Part shown: positions 25,846 through 33,594 of the stretch, piece after piece
Layout of the letters: every line of letters starts with the position of its first letter
Position numbering within the stretch: the stretch's first letter is position 1
Notes under the pieces: generated by a model
Databases searched by the model: none
The model's input: the letters and a program-made list of their open reading frames with translations, nothing else
Told to the model about the DNA's origin: nothing
From: Gloeothece verrucosa PCC 7822
GTDB lineage: Bacteria; Cyanobacteriota; Cyanobacteriia; Cyanobacteriales; Microcystaceae
Assembly: GCF_000147335.1 (NCBI RefSeq)
Contig: NC_014501.1
Location: 4,642,501 to 4,706,500 of the forward strand
Direction: 5' to 3'
Length of the DNA: 64,000 nucleotides
Translations under genes and position numbers: made by a program

Positions 25846-26158
25846 TAAGCTCAGATACATTTCAAGGCTAAACTCCCCTCAAGATATACTGACATACACA
25901 ATTAATTGATCTAAGATGAGAAAATATCTCATTTATCGCCCCGGCTCAACGCGGCAAAAGCTAGAACAGGGGCAAAAATTCGCCATAAACATTAAAATAC
26001 GGTTAAGCCAAAATTAACGATTGATAAGGATTAATTTTCAGAATGTTAAAAAAGATAAAAATATTTTTGAACTGTTTCCCATGAACATACGTTATACTTA
26101 TGATGAAAGTAAGGTTAAGAATAGGTTAACCCAAGGCGAACTCAAGGTCACGTAAAAA
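25846..26158. other. Gene-free gap upstream of the HMA/P-ATPase cluster
   Basis: 313 bp between the WD40 gene and the first HMA-like gene. It is AT-rich with a GC patch near 25938-25975. I saw no SmtB-, Zur- or CopY-type palindrome. The promoter of the cluster is expected here but could not be placed. Confidence 0.4.
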
Positions 26159-27397
26159 ATGAACAATGTAGAAAGCACCTGTTCACAGCAGGGGTTTGAG
26201 ATTCTACATAGTGTTGCTAACCGGGTTCGACTGCGTGCATTAGACACAAAGACGAAGGACAAACTAACGGCCATAGCGCAACACTTGCGAACAATAGCGG
26301 GAATTGAATCAGTCCGCATCAACCAAGATACTGGTAGTCTCGTGATTACCTATGATCAAAATCAACTATCTCGCGCACAAGTGCAGCAACTTTTTGAGCC
26401 TTATGGTGTCACTCAAGAAACGCCCTCACCAGAATTAACGGGTGCGGATACCTATAACCAAACCCTCAAACGACTAACCTCATTGATTCCCCCAGTGGTG
26501 GGACTTGCGGCGGTGCGAGGATTAGGAATCGTCGGATGGCAAGGGTTTGCGGCCTATATGGTGGCCACTCAAGTGACTCGTGGCCTGATGAATCAATTTG
26601 AGAGTCCATCGTCAAAATTAGCCGAAAAAAAATTGCCGCTTGAGACAACAAACTCGTCAAAACCGGCTCACTCAAACTATCAAGTGATTCACGAAATACC
26701 TGGAAGGATTCGTCTTTCCTTCAAAAAAGTTAAGCAAGACCTTGACTTGGTAAAGAAATTGGAAAACTTAACCCAGTGGGATAACCGTATTACCAGTGTA
26801 CGAGTTAATCCTGAAGCGGAAACGGTAGTGATCAACTATCGAACAGCAACCCCCTTAAATACCGGACAAATACCTTTAAATGCGGCTGAATTAATCGCTT
26901 TAATAGAATTGATTACCGAGCATGAGGCAGACTTAAAAAATCCATCCATCGCCGAAATCTTGAACCCTGAAAAAGTTATCCCTCAAGAGACTGAAAATCG
27001 GGCCATTGATCACCCTGAATCTGTGAAACAGAAGGGTCAAGAAAAAAGCGAAAATGTAATCGAACAGACAGAAACCGACTCAACAAATGTGTTAGGCTCT
27101 GAACTCGTGTCAGAAGAAGACGAGAATAATCCTCAAGCGCCTTCTGAACCCAAAAATCAACTGGGGGAGAATGCGAGTTCCGTACTCGATGAATCTGAGC
27201 CACTCGTTTCCTCAACGAAAGAGCCGCCCGCAGACTCATCAGATGAGAAAACCATTAATTCTATAGAATCAGCACCAGACGCTGAAAGGTTCGAGCTTTC
27301 CGAGTATCCTTTAGACAGTCCTTGGCGGCGGTTCAAAGCTTGTATGCTCAATACCATGCTCAGATTAATGGTTAACTTTCCGCTTCAACAAGCTTAA
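26159..27397 (+). CDS. Two-domain HMA-like (HMA_2-type) protein without CxxC, acidic linker
   Basis: 412 residues. Two HMA-like domains, residues about 8-82 (FEILHSVANRVRLRAL, GIESVRINQDTGSLVITYD) and 173-240 (YQVIHEIPGRIRLSFKKVK, ITSVRVNPEAETVVINYR), flank a hydrophobic region at about 102-138. Neither has a CxxC metal site; the PGRIRLR turn is kept in the second. Residues 270-385 are very acidic and disordered (many E, S, P). The tail (WRRFKACMLNTMLRLMVNF) is amphipathic. Start of a collinear cluster with the P-type ATPase 45 nt downstream. It is perhaps an adaptor rather than a metal chaperone. Confidence 0.8.
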   Translation: MNNVESTCSQQGFEILHSVANRVRLRALDTKTKDKLTAIAQHLRTIAGIESVRINQDTGSLVITYDQNQLSRAQVQQLFEPYGVTQETPSPELTGADTYNQTLKRLTSLIPPVVGLAAVRGLGIVGWQGFAAYMVATQVTRGLMNQFESPSSKLAEKKLPLETTNSSKPAHSNYQVIHEIPGRIRLSFKKVKQDLDLVKKLENLTQWDNRITSVRVNPEAETVVINYRTATPLNTGQIPLNAAELIALIELITEHEADLKNPSIAEILNPEKVIPQETENRAIDHPESVKQKGQEKSENVIEQTETDSTNVLGSELVSEEDENNPQAPSEPKNQLGENASSVLDESEPLVSSTKEPPADSSDEKTINSIESAPDAERFELSEYPLDSPWRRFKACMLNTMLRLMVNFPLQQA

Positions 27398-27442
27398 TTA
27401 ATTCATCTATAAACAATAATTCTCACCACCGGGAGGGTGTAA

Positions 27443-29716
27443 ATGGTAAATTTGGCACTGTCTCCTGTTAAAACTATCAACAGGGGAGAAACTTTTAAGA
27501 GATCGGCAGCAATTGCAACCACGACAACACAAGACAAATTAGTCTTATCTTGTCCGCCGGTCTCCTATCGGATCGTTCATGAAGTAGCAGGACGAATTCG
27601 AGTTCGCATTCCAAAAATCATTAACGATCTCGACTATTGTCAAGCGTTACAAGCCTTAGCCTCGCTAGATGAACAGATTACAGAGCTTAAGGTCAAACGT
27701 AGTGCCGGCTCAGTTACCTTTTACTATCAACCCGAAAAGCTTTCTGTCAAAGAAAGCCGCGCTTACTGTAGCGAACTGATAGAACTGGCCAATCATCCCG
27801 CCATCTACCAACAGCGCGATGAAATTATCGATGAATGTGAAAAATCCGAGCAGAAAATTTCTTGGTCTGCCCTAAGACTCCCCCTAGCCGCAACGGTTTT
27901 GGCACTGCTCAACGGTCCATTAGGATTCACCCTTCCCGCCTTGGTGGTTAGAGGCGTTATCGCTGCGGCGGCTCTCCCTGTAGTCAAACGTGCTTGGGAA
28001 GGCATTTTAGAAGAACGCAAGCTCAACGTAGATTTTCTCGACTTGACGGCGATCACCATTATTACGGCTCAAAGTCATTTCTTGACCTCTTGCAGTATGT
28101 TGTTACTGATTCAACTCGGGGAAACTATTCGAGAACTAACCGCCCGTTCCTCAAAAAATCAAGCCTTAGATTTACTGAGTTCTTTAGCTCAAAGCGCATG
28201 GGTAGAAAGAAACGGGGAAAAACTGCAAATCCCCCTAGAAAAACTGCTCCCTGAAGATACCGTGATCGTCTATCCCGGCGAACAAATTCCGGTGGATGGT
28301 CATATTCTGCAAGGAAAAGCCCTCATTGATGAACAAAGACTCACCGGCGAATCTATGCCAGTGGTGAAAAATCAAGGGGAGATGGTGTATGCTTCTACCC
28401 TCGTCAGAGAAGGGCAAATTTATGTCTTAGCCGAACGCTTAGGCGAAGAAACCCGCGCAGGACAAACCCTAAAAATGCTCAAAGAGGTACCTATACACGA
28501 TACCCGCATGGAAAACTATGCCGCCAAGCTGGCTGATAATACCGTAATGCCTACGATATTATTAGGGGCCTTAGTTTTTGCGGTCACTCGTAATCCGGCT
28601 CGCGCCGCCTCGGTTCTCACTATCGACTTTGCCACCGGTATTCGCGTCTCAGTGCCCACCACCGTGATGGCTGCCTTATATGGAGCCGCTCGCCGAGGCG
28701 TTGTGATCCGCAGTGGACGGGCATTAGAACAACTGGCGCAAGTAGATGCCATCGTCTTTGATAAAACCGGCACCTTAACCCAAGGCAACATTCAAGTCAT
28801 TGGCATCAAAACCGCTTCCGAGCAAATAGTCCCCGAACGAGTGGTACAACTGGCCGCCGCCGCCGAAAAACGCATCACTCACCCAGTGGCAGAAGCCGTA
28901 ATTCGTTACGCCAAAGATAACAAAATAGAGGTTCCTTCTCGAGGAGAATGGGATTTTCAAGTGGGTTTAGGCATTCGCGCCGAGATCGAAGGGCACGATG
29001 TTTTAGTGGGTAGCGAGCGCTTCTTAATTAAAGAAGGAGTTAATGTCGAGCCTCTGTATGAGCATAACCCAGAACTCAAAGAAAACAGCTATCCCTTAAT
29101 TTACGTCGCCAGTGATGGGGAAGTGTTGGGTGTGCTAGAGTATACTGACCCTCTGCGGAAAGAAACCCCAAGCGTAATTAAAGCTTTACGCGAGGAAATG
29201 GGCGCAGAAATTCACATCCTCACCGGCGATATTCAACAACGCGCTGCCGCCGTCGCTCAAATTTTAAACATTCCCCCCAGTAATACCCACGCTGAAGCCT
29301 TCCCAGAAACTAAAGCGCAAATCGTTCAAAGCTTACACAATGAAGGTTATACCGTCGCCTTTGTGGGAGATGGCTTAAATGATTCAGCCGCCTTAGCTTA
29401 TGCAGATGTGTCGATTTCCTTCGCCGAAGGTTCAGATGTGGCGCGAGAAACCGCAGATGTAGTATTAATGAAGAATAATCTCCAGGGATTAGTAGAAGCG
29501 ATCGCTATTGCCCGCAACGCCAAACAAATTATCTATCAAAACGCGGCAATTGTGGGCGTGCCTAACCTTTGTGGATTAGCCCTTGCCTCCACCATAGGGA
29601 TTAATCCCATGACAGCAACCATGATTAACAATGGTTCAAGCGTGCTGGCAGGAATGAATGGACTTCGCCCTGTCCTGACAGCCAAAATCGAAGACGAAGA
29701 ACAACCACAACTATAA
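27443..29716 (+). CDS. P1B-like P-type ATPase with HMA-like N-terminus but no CPx motif
   Basis: 757 residues. HMA-like domain at about 40-110 (IVHEVAGRIRVRIPKI, no CxxC), then the P-type core: TGES 301-304, FDKTGTLTQG from 439, HP motif THPVAEAV at 479-486, TGD near 594, GDGLNDSAAL at 642-651. In the place of the TM6 CPC/CPx there is TIDFATGIRVSVPT (393-406) with no cysteine. The TM8 region has NNGSSVLAGMNGLRP, like P1B ATPases. Substrate is unknown; it may not be a thiolate-binding metal. A ggagggtgt ribosome site lies before the ATG. Two DUF5132 genes follow. Confidence 0.88.
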   Translation: MVNLALSPVKTINRGETFKRSAAIATTTTQDKLVLSCPPVSYRIVHEVAGRIRVRIPKIINDLDYCQALQALASLDEQITELKVKRSAGSVTFYYQPEKLSVKESRAYCSELIELANHPAIYQQRDEIIDECEKSEQKISWSALRLPLAATVLALLNGPLGFTLPALVVRGVIAAAALPVVKRAWEGILEERKLNVDFLDLTAITIITAQSHFLTSCSMLLLIQLGETIRELTARSSKNQALDLLSSLAQSAWVERNGEKLQIPLEKLLPEDTVIVYPGEQIPVDGHILQGKALIDEQRLTGESMPVVKNQGEMVYASTLVREGQIYVLAERLGEETRAGQTLKMLKEVPIHDTRMENYAAKLADNTVMPTILLGALVFAVTRNPARAASVLTIDFATGIRVSVPTTVMAALYGAARRGVVIRSGRALEQLAQVDAIVFDKTGTLTQGNIQVIGIKTASEQIVPERVVQLAAAAEKRITHPVAEAVIRYAKDNKIEVPSRGEWDFQVGLGIRAEIEGHDVLVGSERFLIKEGVNVEPLYEHNPELKENSYPLIYVASDGEVLGVLEYTDPLRKETPSVIKALREEMGAEIHILTGDIQQRAAAVAQILNIPPSNTHAEAFPETKAQIVQSLHNEGYTVAFVGDGLNDSAALAYADVSISFAEGSDVARETADVVLMKNNLQGLVEAIAIARNAKQIIYQNAAIVGVPNLCGLALASTIGINPMTATMINNGSSVLAGMNGLRPVLTAKIEDEEQPQL

Positions 29717-29733
29717 AATAAGGAAGGTGTATT

Positions 29734-30051
29734 ATGGCTTTAATCAGTGATACTTTTGAAGGAATTGGTGCTTTAGTGGAAGATTTCGGCGTTCCGGGTC
29801 TAGTGGTTGGGGTTGGTGCTATCGTTTTAGCCCCAGTTTTAGGACCTACTTTAGTTAAAGTGGGTAAACCAGCCGCTAAAGCGCTTGTTAAAGGCAGCAT
29901 TTTGTTCTACGAAAAGAGTCGAGGCACTTTAGCCGAAGCTAGAGAAGCTCTCGAAGATTTAGTAGCAGAAAGCCGCGCCGAATTGGCCGAAGCACAAGAG
30001 CGTAAACTTTTAGAAGGTTCTAGCGGCTCCTCGGTTCAACCCGAAGGATAG
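29734..30051 (+). CDS. DUF5132-type small membrane protein, PacL-like architecture
   Basis: 105 residues, starting 17 nt after the ATPase stop with an aaggaaggtgt ribosome site. A glycine/valine-rich membrane segment (about 16-42) is followed by a basic turn (KPAAKALVKG), then a long Ala/Glu-rich amphipathic helix (LAEAREALEDLVAESRAELAEAQERK, about 68-93) and a short serine tail. The layout parallels mycobacterial PacL (DUF1490), partner of CtpC-like P-ATPases, but the His/Asp metal-binding tail of PacL is absent. The role as a P-ATPase platform or partner is inference. Confidence 0.8.
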   Translation: MALISDTFEGIGALVEDFGVPGLVVGVGAIVLAPVLGPTLVKVGKPAAKALVKGSILFYEKSRGTLAEAREALEDLVAESRAELAEAQERKLLEGSSGSSVQPEG

Positions 30052-30130
30052 ATAGACTGCCTCTCTACCATCGCATCCGGCATAGGGAGACAATTTTTCT
30101 TCCTCTGCTTTGTATACTGGAAAACCTTAT

Positions 30131-30188
30131 TTTAGGGGATGAATTTAAAAGCTTGTGTATGATTTTAGACATACAAAGATCCCCTAAA
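30131..30188. repeat. Nested long inverted repeat between the DUF5132 genes
   Basis: Outer perfect 10-bp arms (30131-30140 and 30179-30188) enclose a second pair around cttgtgtatg/catacaaag. It ends 51 bp before the next start codon. No U-tract follows, so a regulatory structure or a mobile-element trace is more likely than a plain terminator. Confidence 0.65.
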
Positions 30189-30238
30189 TTAAGAACTAGA
30201 TAAACTGTAATTAGGTAAGCCAAACTAGGAGGTGAAAA

Positions 30239-30541
30239 ATGGCTTTTAAGATCACAGACTTATGGGCAAATGCAGCCGAAGAATTTGGTATTCCCGGGAT
30301 TGCGGCCGGACTTGGAGCAATTGTACTGACTCCTTTAGTGATTCCTGCGGTTGCTAAAGTCGGTAAACCCGTTGCTAAAGCGGCAATTAAAGGTTCTATT
30401 GTGCTGTATGAAAAGAGTCGAGGCGTACTCGCAGAAGCCGGGGAAGTGTTCGAAGATTTAGTGGCAGAAGCCAAAGTTGAATTGGCAGAAGAACAAACCC
30501 CCAATTCGGTTACTGTTGACACCCCTTCCGAAGCCGGTTAA
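30239..30541 (+). CDS. DUF5132-type small membrane protein, second copy
   Basis: 100 residues, a paralogue of the 29734 product: EFGIPGIAAGLGAIVLTPLVIPAVAKVGKPVAKAAIKGSI, YEKSRGVLAEAGEVFEDLVAEAKVELAEEQ. The membrane segment is about 17-40, then the acidic amphipathic helix. A strong aggaggtgaaa ribosome site suggests high translation. It is separated from the first copy by 187 bp with the nested inverted repeat and may have its own promoter. Confidence 0.8.
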   Translation: MAFKITDLWANAAEEFGIPGIAAGLGAIVLTPLVIPAVAKVGKPVAKAAIKGSIVLYEKSRGVLAEAGEVFEDLVAEAKVELAEEQTPNSVTVDTPSEAG

Positions 30542-30558
30542 GGCCGGCTTGAGTTTTT
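30531..30558 (+). terminator. Terminator-like hairpin overlapping the DUF5132 stop
   Basis: 7-bp stem aagccgg (30531-30537) with ccggctt (30544-30550), followed by gag and five T's (30554-30558). The left arm is within the coding end. It may limit transcription into the HMA-like gene at 30647. Confidence 0.65.
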
Positions 30559-30646
30559 GAGTATACCTTTTCCTCGTCCTGTTGCTTAGGGCGAAGGGAA
30601 GGGCTTTTCTATCAGTAAAGATATAGTTTATCGAGGTGATGAAAAA

Positions 30647-31243
30647 ATGGCAATCGCTAGTTATATTCCCAAAGAATTAGCGAGGGACGAAAGCCCAAAA
30701 ACTGACAGGACAGTAACGGTTGCTCATCTTGTTAGTTCTTCTCCTGGAAGAATTCGGCTAAGATTAGATAAAGAATCTCGTCAACCCCAAAACATCGAGC
30801 AACTGGTTAATGTTCTAAAAGAACAGTTAGAAATTTATCGGGTACGCGGCAATCCTCAGACAGGAAGTCTCACTATATTTTATGCTACTAACCATTGGAA
30901 TTTTGAAAAAATTAGAGAATTTTTACAAAGTTTAAATATAGCTGTTTTAACGGCTGAAAACAAGATTAATCCTCATCCTCATCAATCAGTTGCAGCCGCT
31001 AACGTGACGGGCTTTTTTACAGATTTAAATAAACAAGTCAGAGAAGCCACTGAGGGAACAGTTGATATTAGATTTCTGGTTCCTTTAGGTTTTAGTTTTC
31101 TGGCGGTGCGGCAACTGTTGATTAAGGGATTAAGTTTAGAGATTATTCCTTGGTATGTGTTTGCTTGGTATGCTTTTGATAGCTTTCTCAAGTTGCATTA
31201 TACCAGCGATCCAGCTTCTAAGCACAAAATTCTATCTGAGTAA
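30647..31243 (+). CDS. HMA-like (HMA_2-type) protein with C-terminal membrane segments
   Basis: 198 residues. HMA-like block at about 25-90 (VAHLVSSSPGRIRLRLDKESRQ, YRVRGNPQTGSLTIFYAT), again without CxxC. After a short linker (VTGFFTDLNKQVREATEGTVD), two hydrophobic stretches (about 145-163 and 165-182) end near LKLHYTSDPASK. It is the last gene of the collinear P-ATPase cluster, followed by a strong terminator. It probably anchors the HMA-like domain on the membrane near the ATPase. Confidence 0.8.
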   Translation: MAIASYIPKELARDESPKTDRTVTVAHLVSSSPGRIRLRLDKESRQPQNIEQLVNVLKEQLEIYRVRGNPQTGSLTIFYATNHWNFEKIREFLQSLNIAVLTAENKINPHPHQSVAAANVTGFFTDLNKQVREATEGTVDIRFLVPLGFSFLAVRQLLIKGLSLEIIPWYVFAWYAFDSFLKLHYTSDPASKHKILSE

Positions 31244-31274
31244 GCTAAAGCCTGAATATTTAGACTTTAACAGT

Positions 31275-31305
31275 AGGGTGAGTCAGGCTCACTCTAGGAT
31301 TTTTT
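31275..31305 (+). terminator. Rho-independent terminator closing the P-ATPase cluster
   Basis: 8-bp stem agggtgag (31275-31282) with ctcactct (31288-31295), 5-nt loop, then agga and six T's (31300-31305). It lies between convergent units: the HMA cluster and the Hps/pseudopilin operon. Confidence 0.8.
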
Positions 31306-31325
31306 AATAGGTAATTTGTCGAATC

Positions 31326-31850
31326 TTAATTACACTCGGTATTTTTTCCATTGCTTAATGAACCCAGTAAACTTTGCACGATCACACATCGTTTAGAAGG
31401 CGGATTTAAGTTAGCCAGAGAAACAACAATTTTCTCATTGACTTGTAACTCTCCACTCGAATTAATTGTTCCATTAGAATTAAAAGTAATATTTTTGCCT
31501 TGGGTTAGGGATACTGTTAGATTCTCTGGTTGATCTGACAGAGATTTCCAGGTAGTAGTATTAGTAGCAGAAGGCACACCTTGATAAATTTTGTATTGGA
31601 AGTCCTTGTTAGTAGCTACCTGAAACTCCAGCGTATAATTAACTTTTTCTCGTTGAGATTGATTTTGTACCTGCCGCATTAAGAGTTCAACATTTTCATT
31701 CAGTTTAGTTAGTTTTTGTTGGCTGAAAAAATTAAAAAAATTGGGTGCAGAAATCGCCGCTAAAATCCCCATAATCATAACGACGACTAAAATTTCTACT
31801 AAAGACATTCCCGCTTGGGCGTTTTTGAGGATCAAAAATTTTTTAATCAT
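31326..31850 (-). CDS. Pseudopilin, GspH/FimT-like
   Basis: 174 residues. Type IV prepilin start: NAQAG^MSLVEILVVVMIMGILAAISAPNFF, with Gly before the cut and Glu5 after it (SLVE). The globular part contains a GspH/FimT-like beta section and Cys near the end (KRCVIVQSLLGSLSNGKNTEC). It is the last gene of the minus-strand hps-like operon, 17 nt after the HpsC-like gene. A minor pseudopilin of the polysaccharide or T2SS-like export apparatus is likely. It may correspond to HpsD, but I cannot confirm that name. Confidence 0.8.
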   Translation of the reverse strand: MIKKFLILKNAQAGMSLVEILVVVMIMGILAAISAPNFFNFFSQQKLTKLNENVELLMRQVQNQSQREKVNYTLEFQVATNKDFQYKIYQGVPSATNTTTWKSLSDQPENLTVSLTQGKNITFNSNGTINSSGELQVNEKIVVSLANLNPPSKRCVIVQSLLGSLSNGKNTECN

Positions 31851-31867
31851 AGCATTTTCCAGAAATT

Positions 31868-32893
31868 TTAATCAGAAATAAGCTTGTTAACAACCCCACG
31901 ACTAAGCACCTGTGATTTAATATAAGCCATGCTGGAATTCTTGAATTTGGTTGTATCATATTTACCTTTTGGACTCCCTTTAAGATAGATAATCAGATCT
32001 TGGTTAAAAACGTTTCCTTGAGTATTCTCTGCCGTTTTAACACAGGCAAAAAAACTGAAAGTATCATCACTGGTTTTAGTAGAATCATCAAAAGGTGTGC
32101 GGACATATTCATTGCTAGGACAAGTTGGGACTTTCGTTGCATCTAGCACCGTTGTCGGATTAGCAACAAAATCTACTAGAGGGTCTGTCGTCGTTGGGAG
32201 AGTGCCGCTTTGAAGATTGCTCCCATCGGCTTTAACAGGCCAACCTTGAAAGCTACTTTCAGCCACAGGATCAACATAGCCGCCAGTTCGTGTTAGGGTA
32301 CTCAAATCACTGTATTTAGGAAGTTGATAACGTAATATACGAGATTCTCCTTTCCACTGTCCACTAGAGTTATCTGTTGATTGTAAATAAACGACTAATG
32401 TGTAAGCACGACGTTCTACTTTTACCGCTTTACATTCATTGAGCTTAGTAGTATTGGTCGCAAAAGATGTATCACAATTAAGACTATTAAGAACATCATT
32501 AGAAAGAGCTTCCAGTTTCCAAAAAGCGAGAATCGGACGGACATTAGTCCCAAAATTCGGTAAAAAATCTTGAAGACCTGACTGAGTTCCGACTTGAATA
32601 TTTGAATTAGTTCTATCTTTTAATTCATTGCCATTATAAATATAAACAGCTTTTCTGGCATCTTCTGAAATATAATTTAAAGCCTGTTTGAGGTCTTTAT
32701 TAATTTGAGACATCCCTTGCTCTTGCTGATTATAGGTCATGCCTTCCACCATTAAATAGAGTAAAAGGGATACCGCACTACCGGCAATAACTATAGTTGC
32801 TAAAAGTTCTAGAATACTAAATCCCAAGGGCTGACTATTTTGAGGGGTATGTATTTTTTTTATTTTAATTAATATGAAGAGAAAATTTTTCAT
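31868..32893 (-). CDS. hpsC: HpsC-like pseudopilin
   Basis: 341 residues if the ATG at 32893 is used, giving a 7-nt gap after hpsB; the frame stays open upstream to 32971, but that would overlap hpsB. Prepilin cleavage site LGFSILELLATIVIAGSAVSLLLYL with F1 and E5. The globular part is large and polar. HpsC is one of the pseudopilins needed for hormogonium polysaccharide secretion in Nostoc punctiforme. Similar genes occur in non-hormogonium cyanobacteria, where the role is less clear. Confidence 0.78.
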   Translation of the reverse strand: MKNFLFILIKIKKIHTPQNSQPLGFSILELLATIVIAGSAVSLLLYLMVEGMTYNQQEQGMSQINKDLKQALNYISEDARKAVYIYNGNELKDRTNSNIQVGTQSGLQDFLPNFGTNVRPILAFWKLEALSNDVLNSLNCDTSFATNTTKLNECKAVKVERRAYTLVVYLQSTDNSSGQWKGESRILRYQLPKYSDLSTLTRTGGYVDPVAESSFQGWPVKADGSNLQSGTLPTTTDPLVDFVANPTTVLDATKVPTCPSNEYVRTPFDDSTKTSDDTFSFFACVKTAENTQGNVFNQDLIIYLKGSPKGKYDTTKFKNSSMAYIKSQVLSRGVVNKLISD

Positions 32894-32900
32894 AATTATC

Positions 32901-33578
32901 CTAATTATTATTGAGATATTGTTTATATTTTTGCAAAGAAAACTGTAAATCGCTGCGACTGACTTCTGCATACAGAACAGCCAAAGGACGAGTTCTTTGC
33001 TGTGCCAAACTTTGGGTTACATTAAGACTAATGGGAGTAGTTTGTAAACTTCCTAAATTGCTTTTAGCTAATCCTGAATAAACCCGAACTCCCATGCGAA
33101 AAATAGCCAGTTGGTTAACGGCTGTCCCTTGGTCAAAACGAATTCCAGCATCTCGAAAAGTTTGGACTAAAAACACATCATCAGTAGTATTAGGATTATT
33201 ATCTAAGTCGATTTCTAAGGCTTTACTGGACTGATCAACTGCGGAAATGGTGGCATCTTTAACGCTGGTGGTAGGAGCGGCTACCTGAGTAATGGCGACA
33301 TTACTGGCCACTGGCGGCGGTAACTGTCCTGTTTCTTGGTCTTGTTTGATTCCTTCAGACATTAAAACTTGAACGCGATTAATCTCGCCTTGAGCAATTT
33401 GCATGGCTTGTAGAGCGCGATAAGATTGAAGGCGGGTAGCCATAGCCAGCAAGATTAAGGGAGCAGTAGAAGCAAAAACCAGACCCGCTACGGTAATACC
33501 GACTAAAGCTTCTACAATGGTAAAACCTTGATGGGAAGGAGAGGTTGGGTTTCTAATGGGATTGATGGATTTTTTCAT
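32901..33578 (-). CDS. hpsB: HpsB-like pseudopilin
   Basis: 225 residues. Prepilin signal HQGFTIVEALVGITVAGLVFASTAPLILL (G^F, Glu5), then a helix (YRALQAMQIAQGEINRVQVLM) and a polar globular part ending QFSLQKYKQYLNNN. Gap to hpsA is 16 nt and to hpsC 7 nt. Position and order hpsA-hpsB-hpsC match the hormogonium polysaccharide locus. Confidence 0.8.
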   Translation of the reverse strand: MKKSINPIRNPTSPSHQGFTIVEALVGITVAGLVFASTAPLILLAMATRLQSYRALQAMQIAQGEINRVQVLMSEGIKQDQETGQLPPPVASNVAITQVAAPTTSVKDATISAVDQSSKALEIDLDNNPNTTDDVFLVQTFRDAGIRFDQGTAVNQLAIFRMGVRVYSGLAKSNLGSLQTTPISLNVTQSLAQQRTRPLAVLYAEVSRSDLQFSLQKYKQYLNNN

Positions 33579-33594
33579 GGCTAGTAATCGTAAA

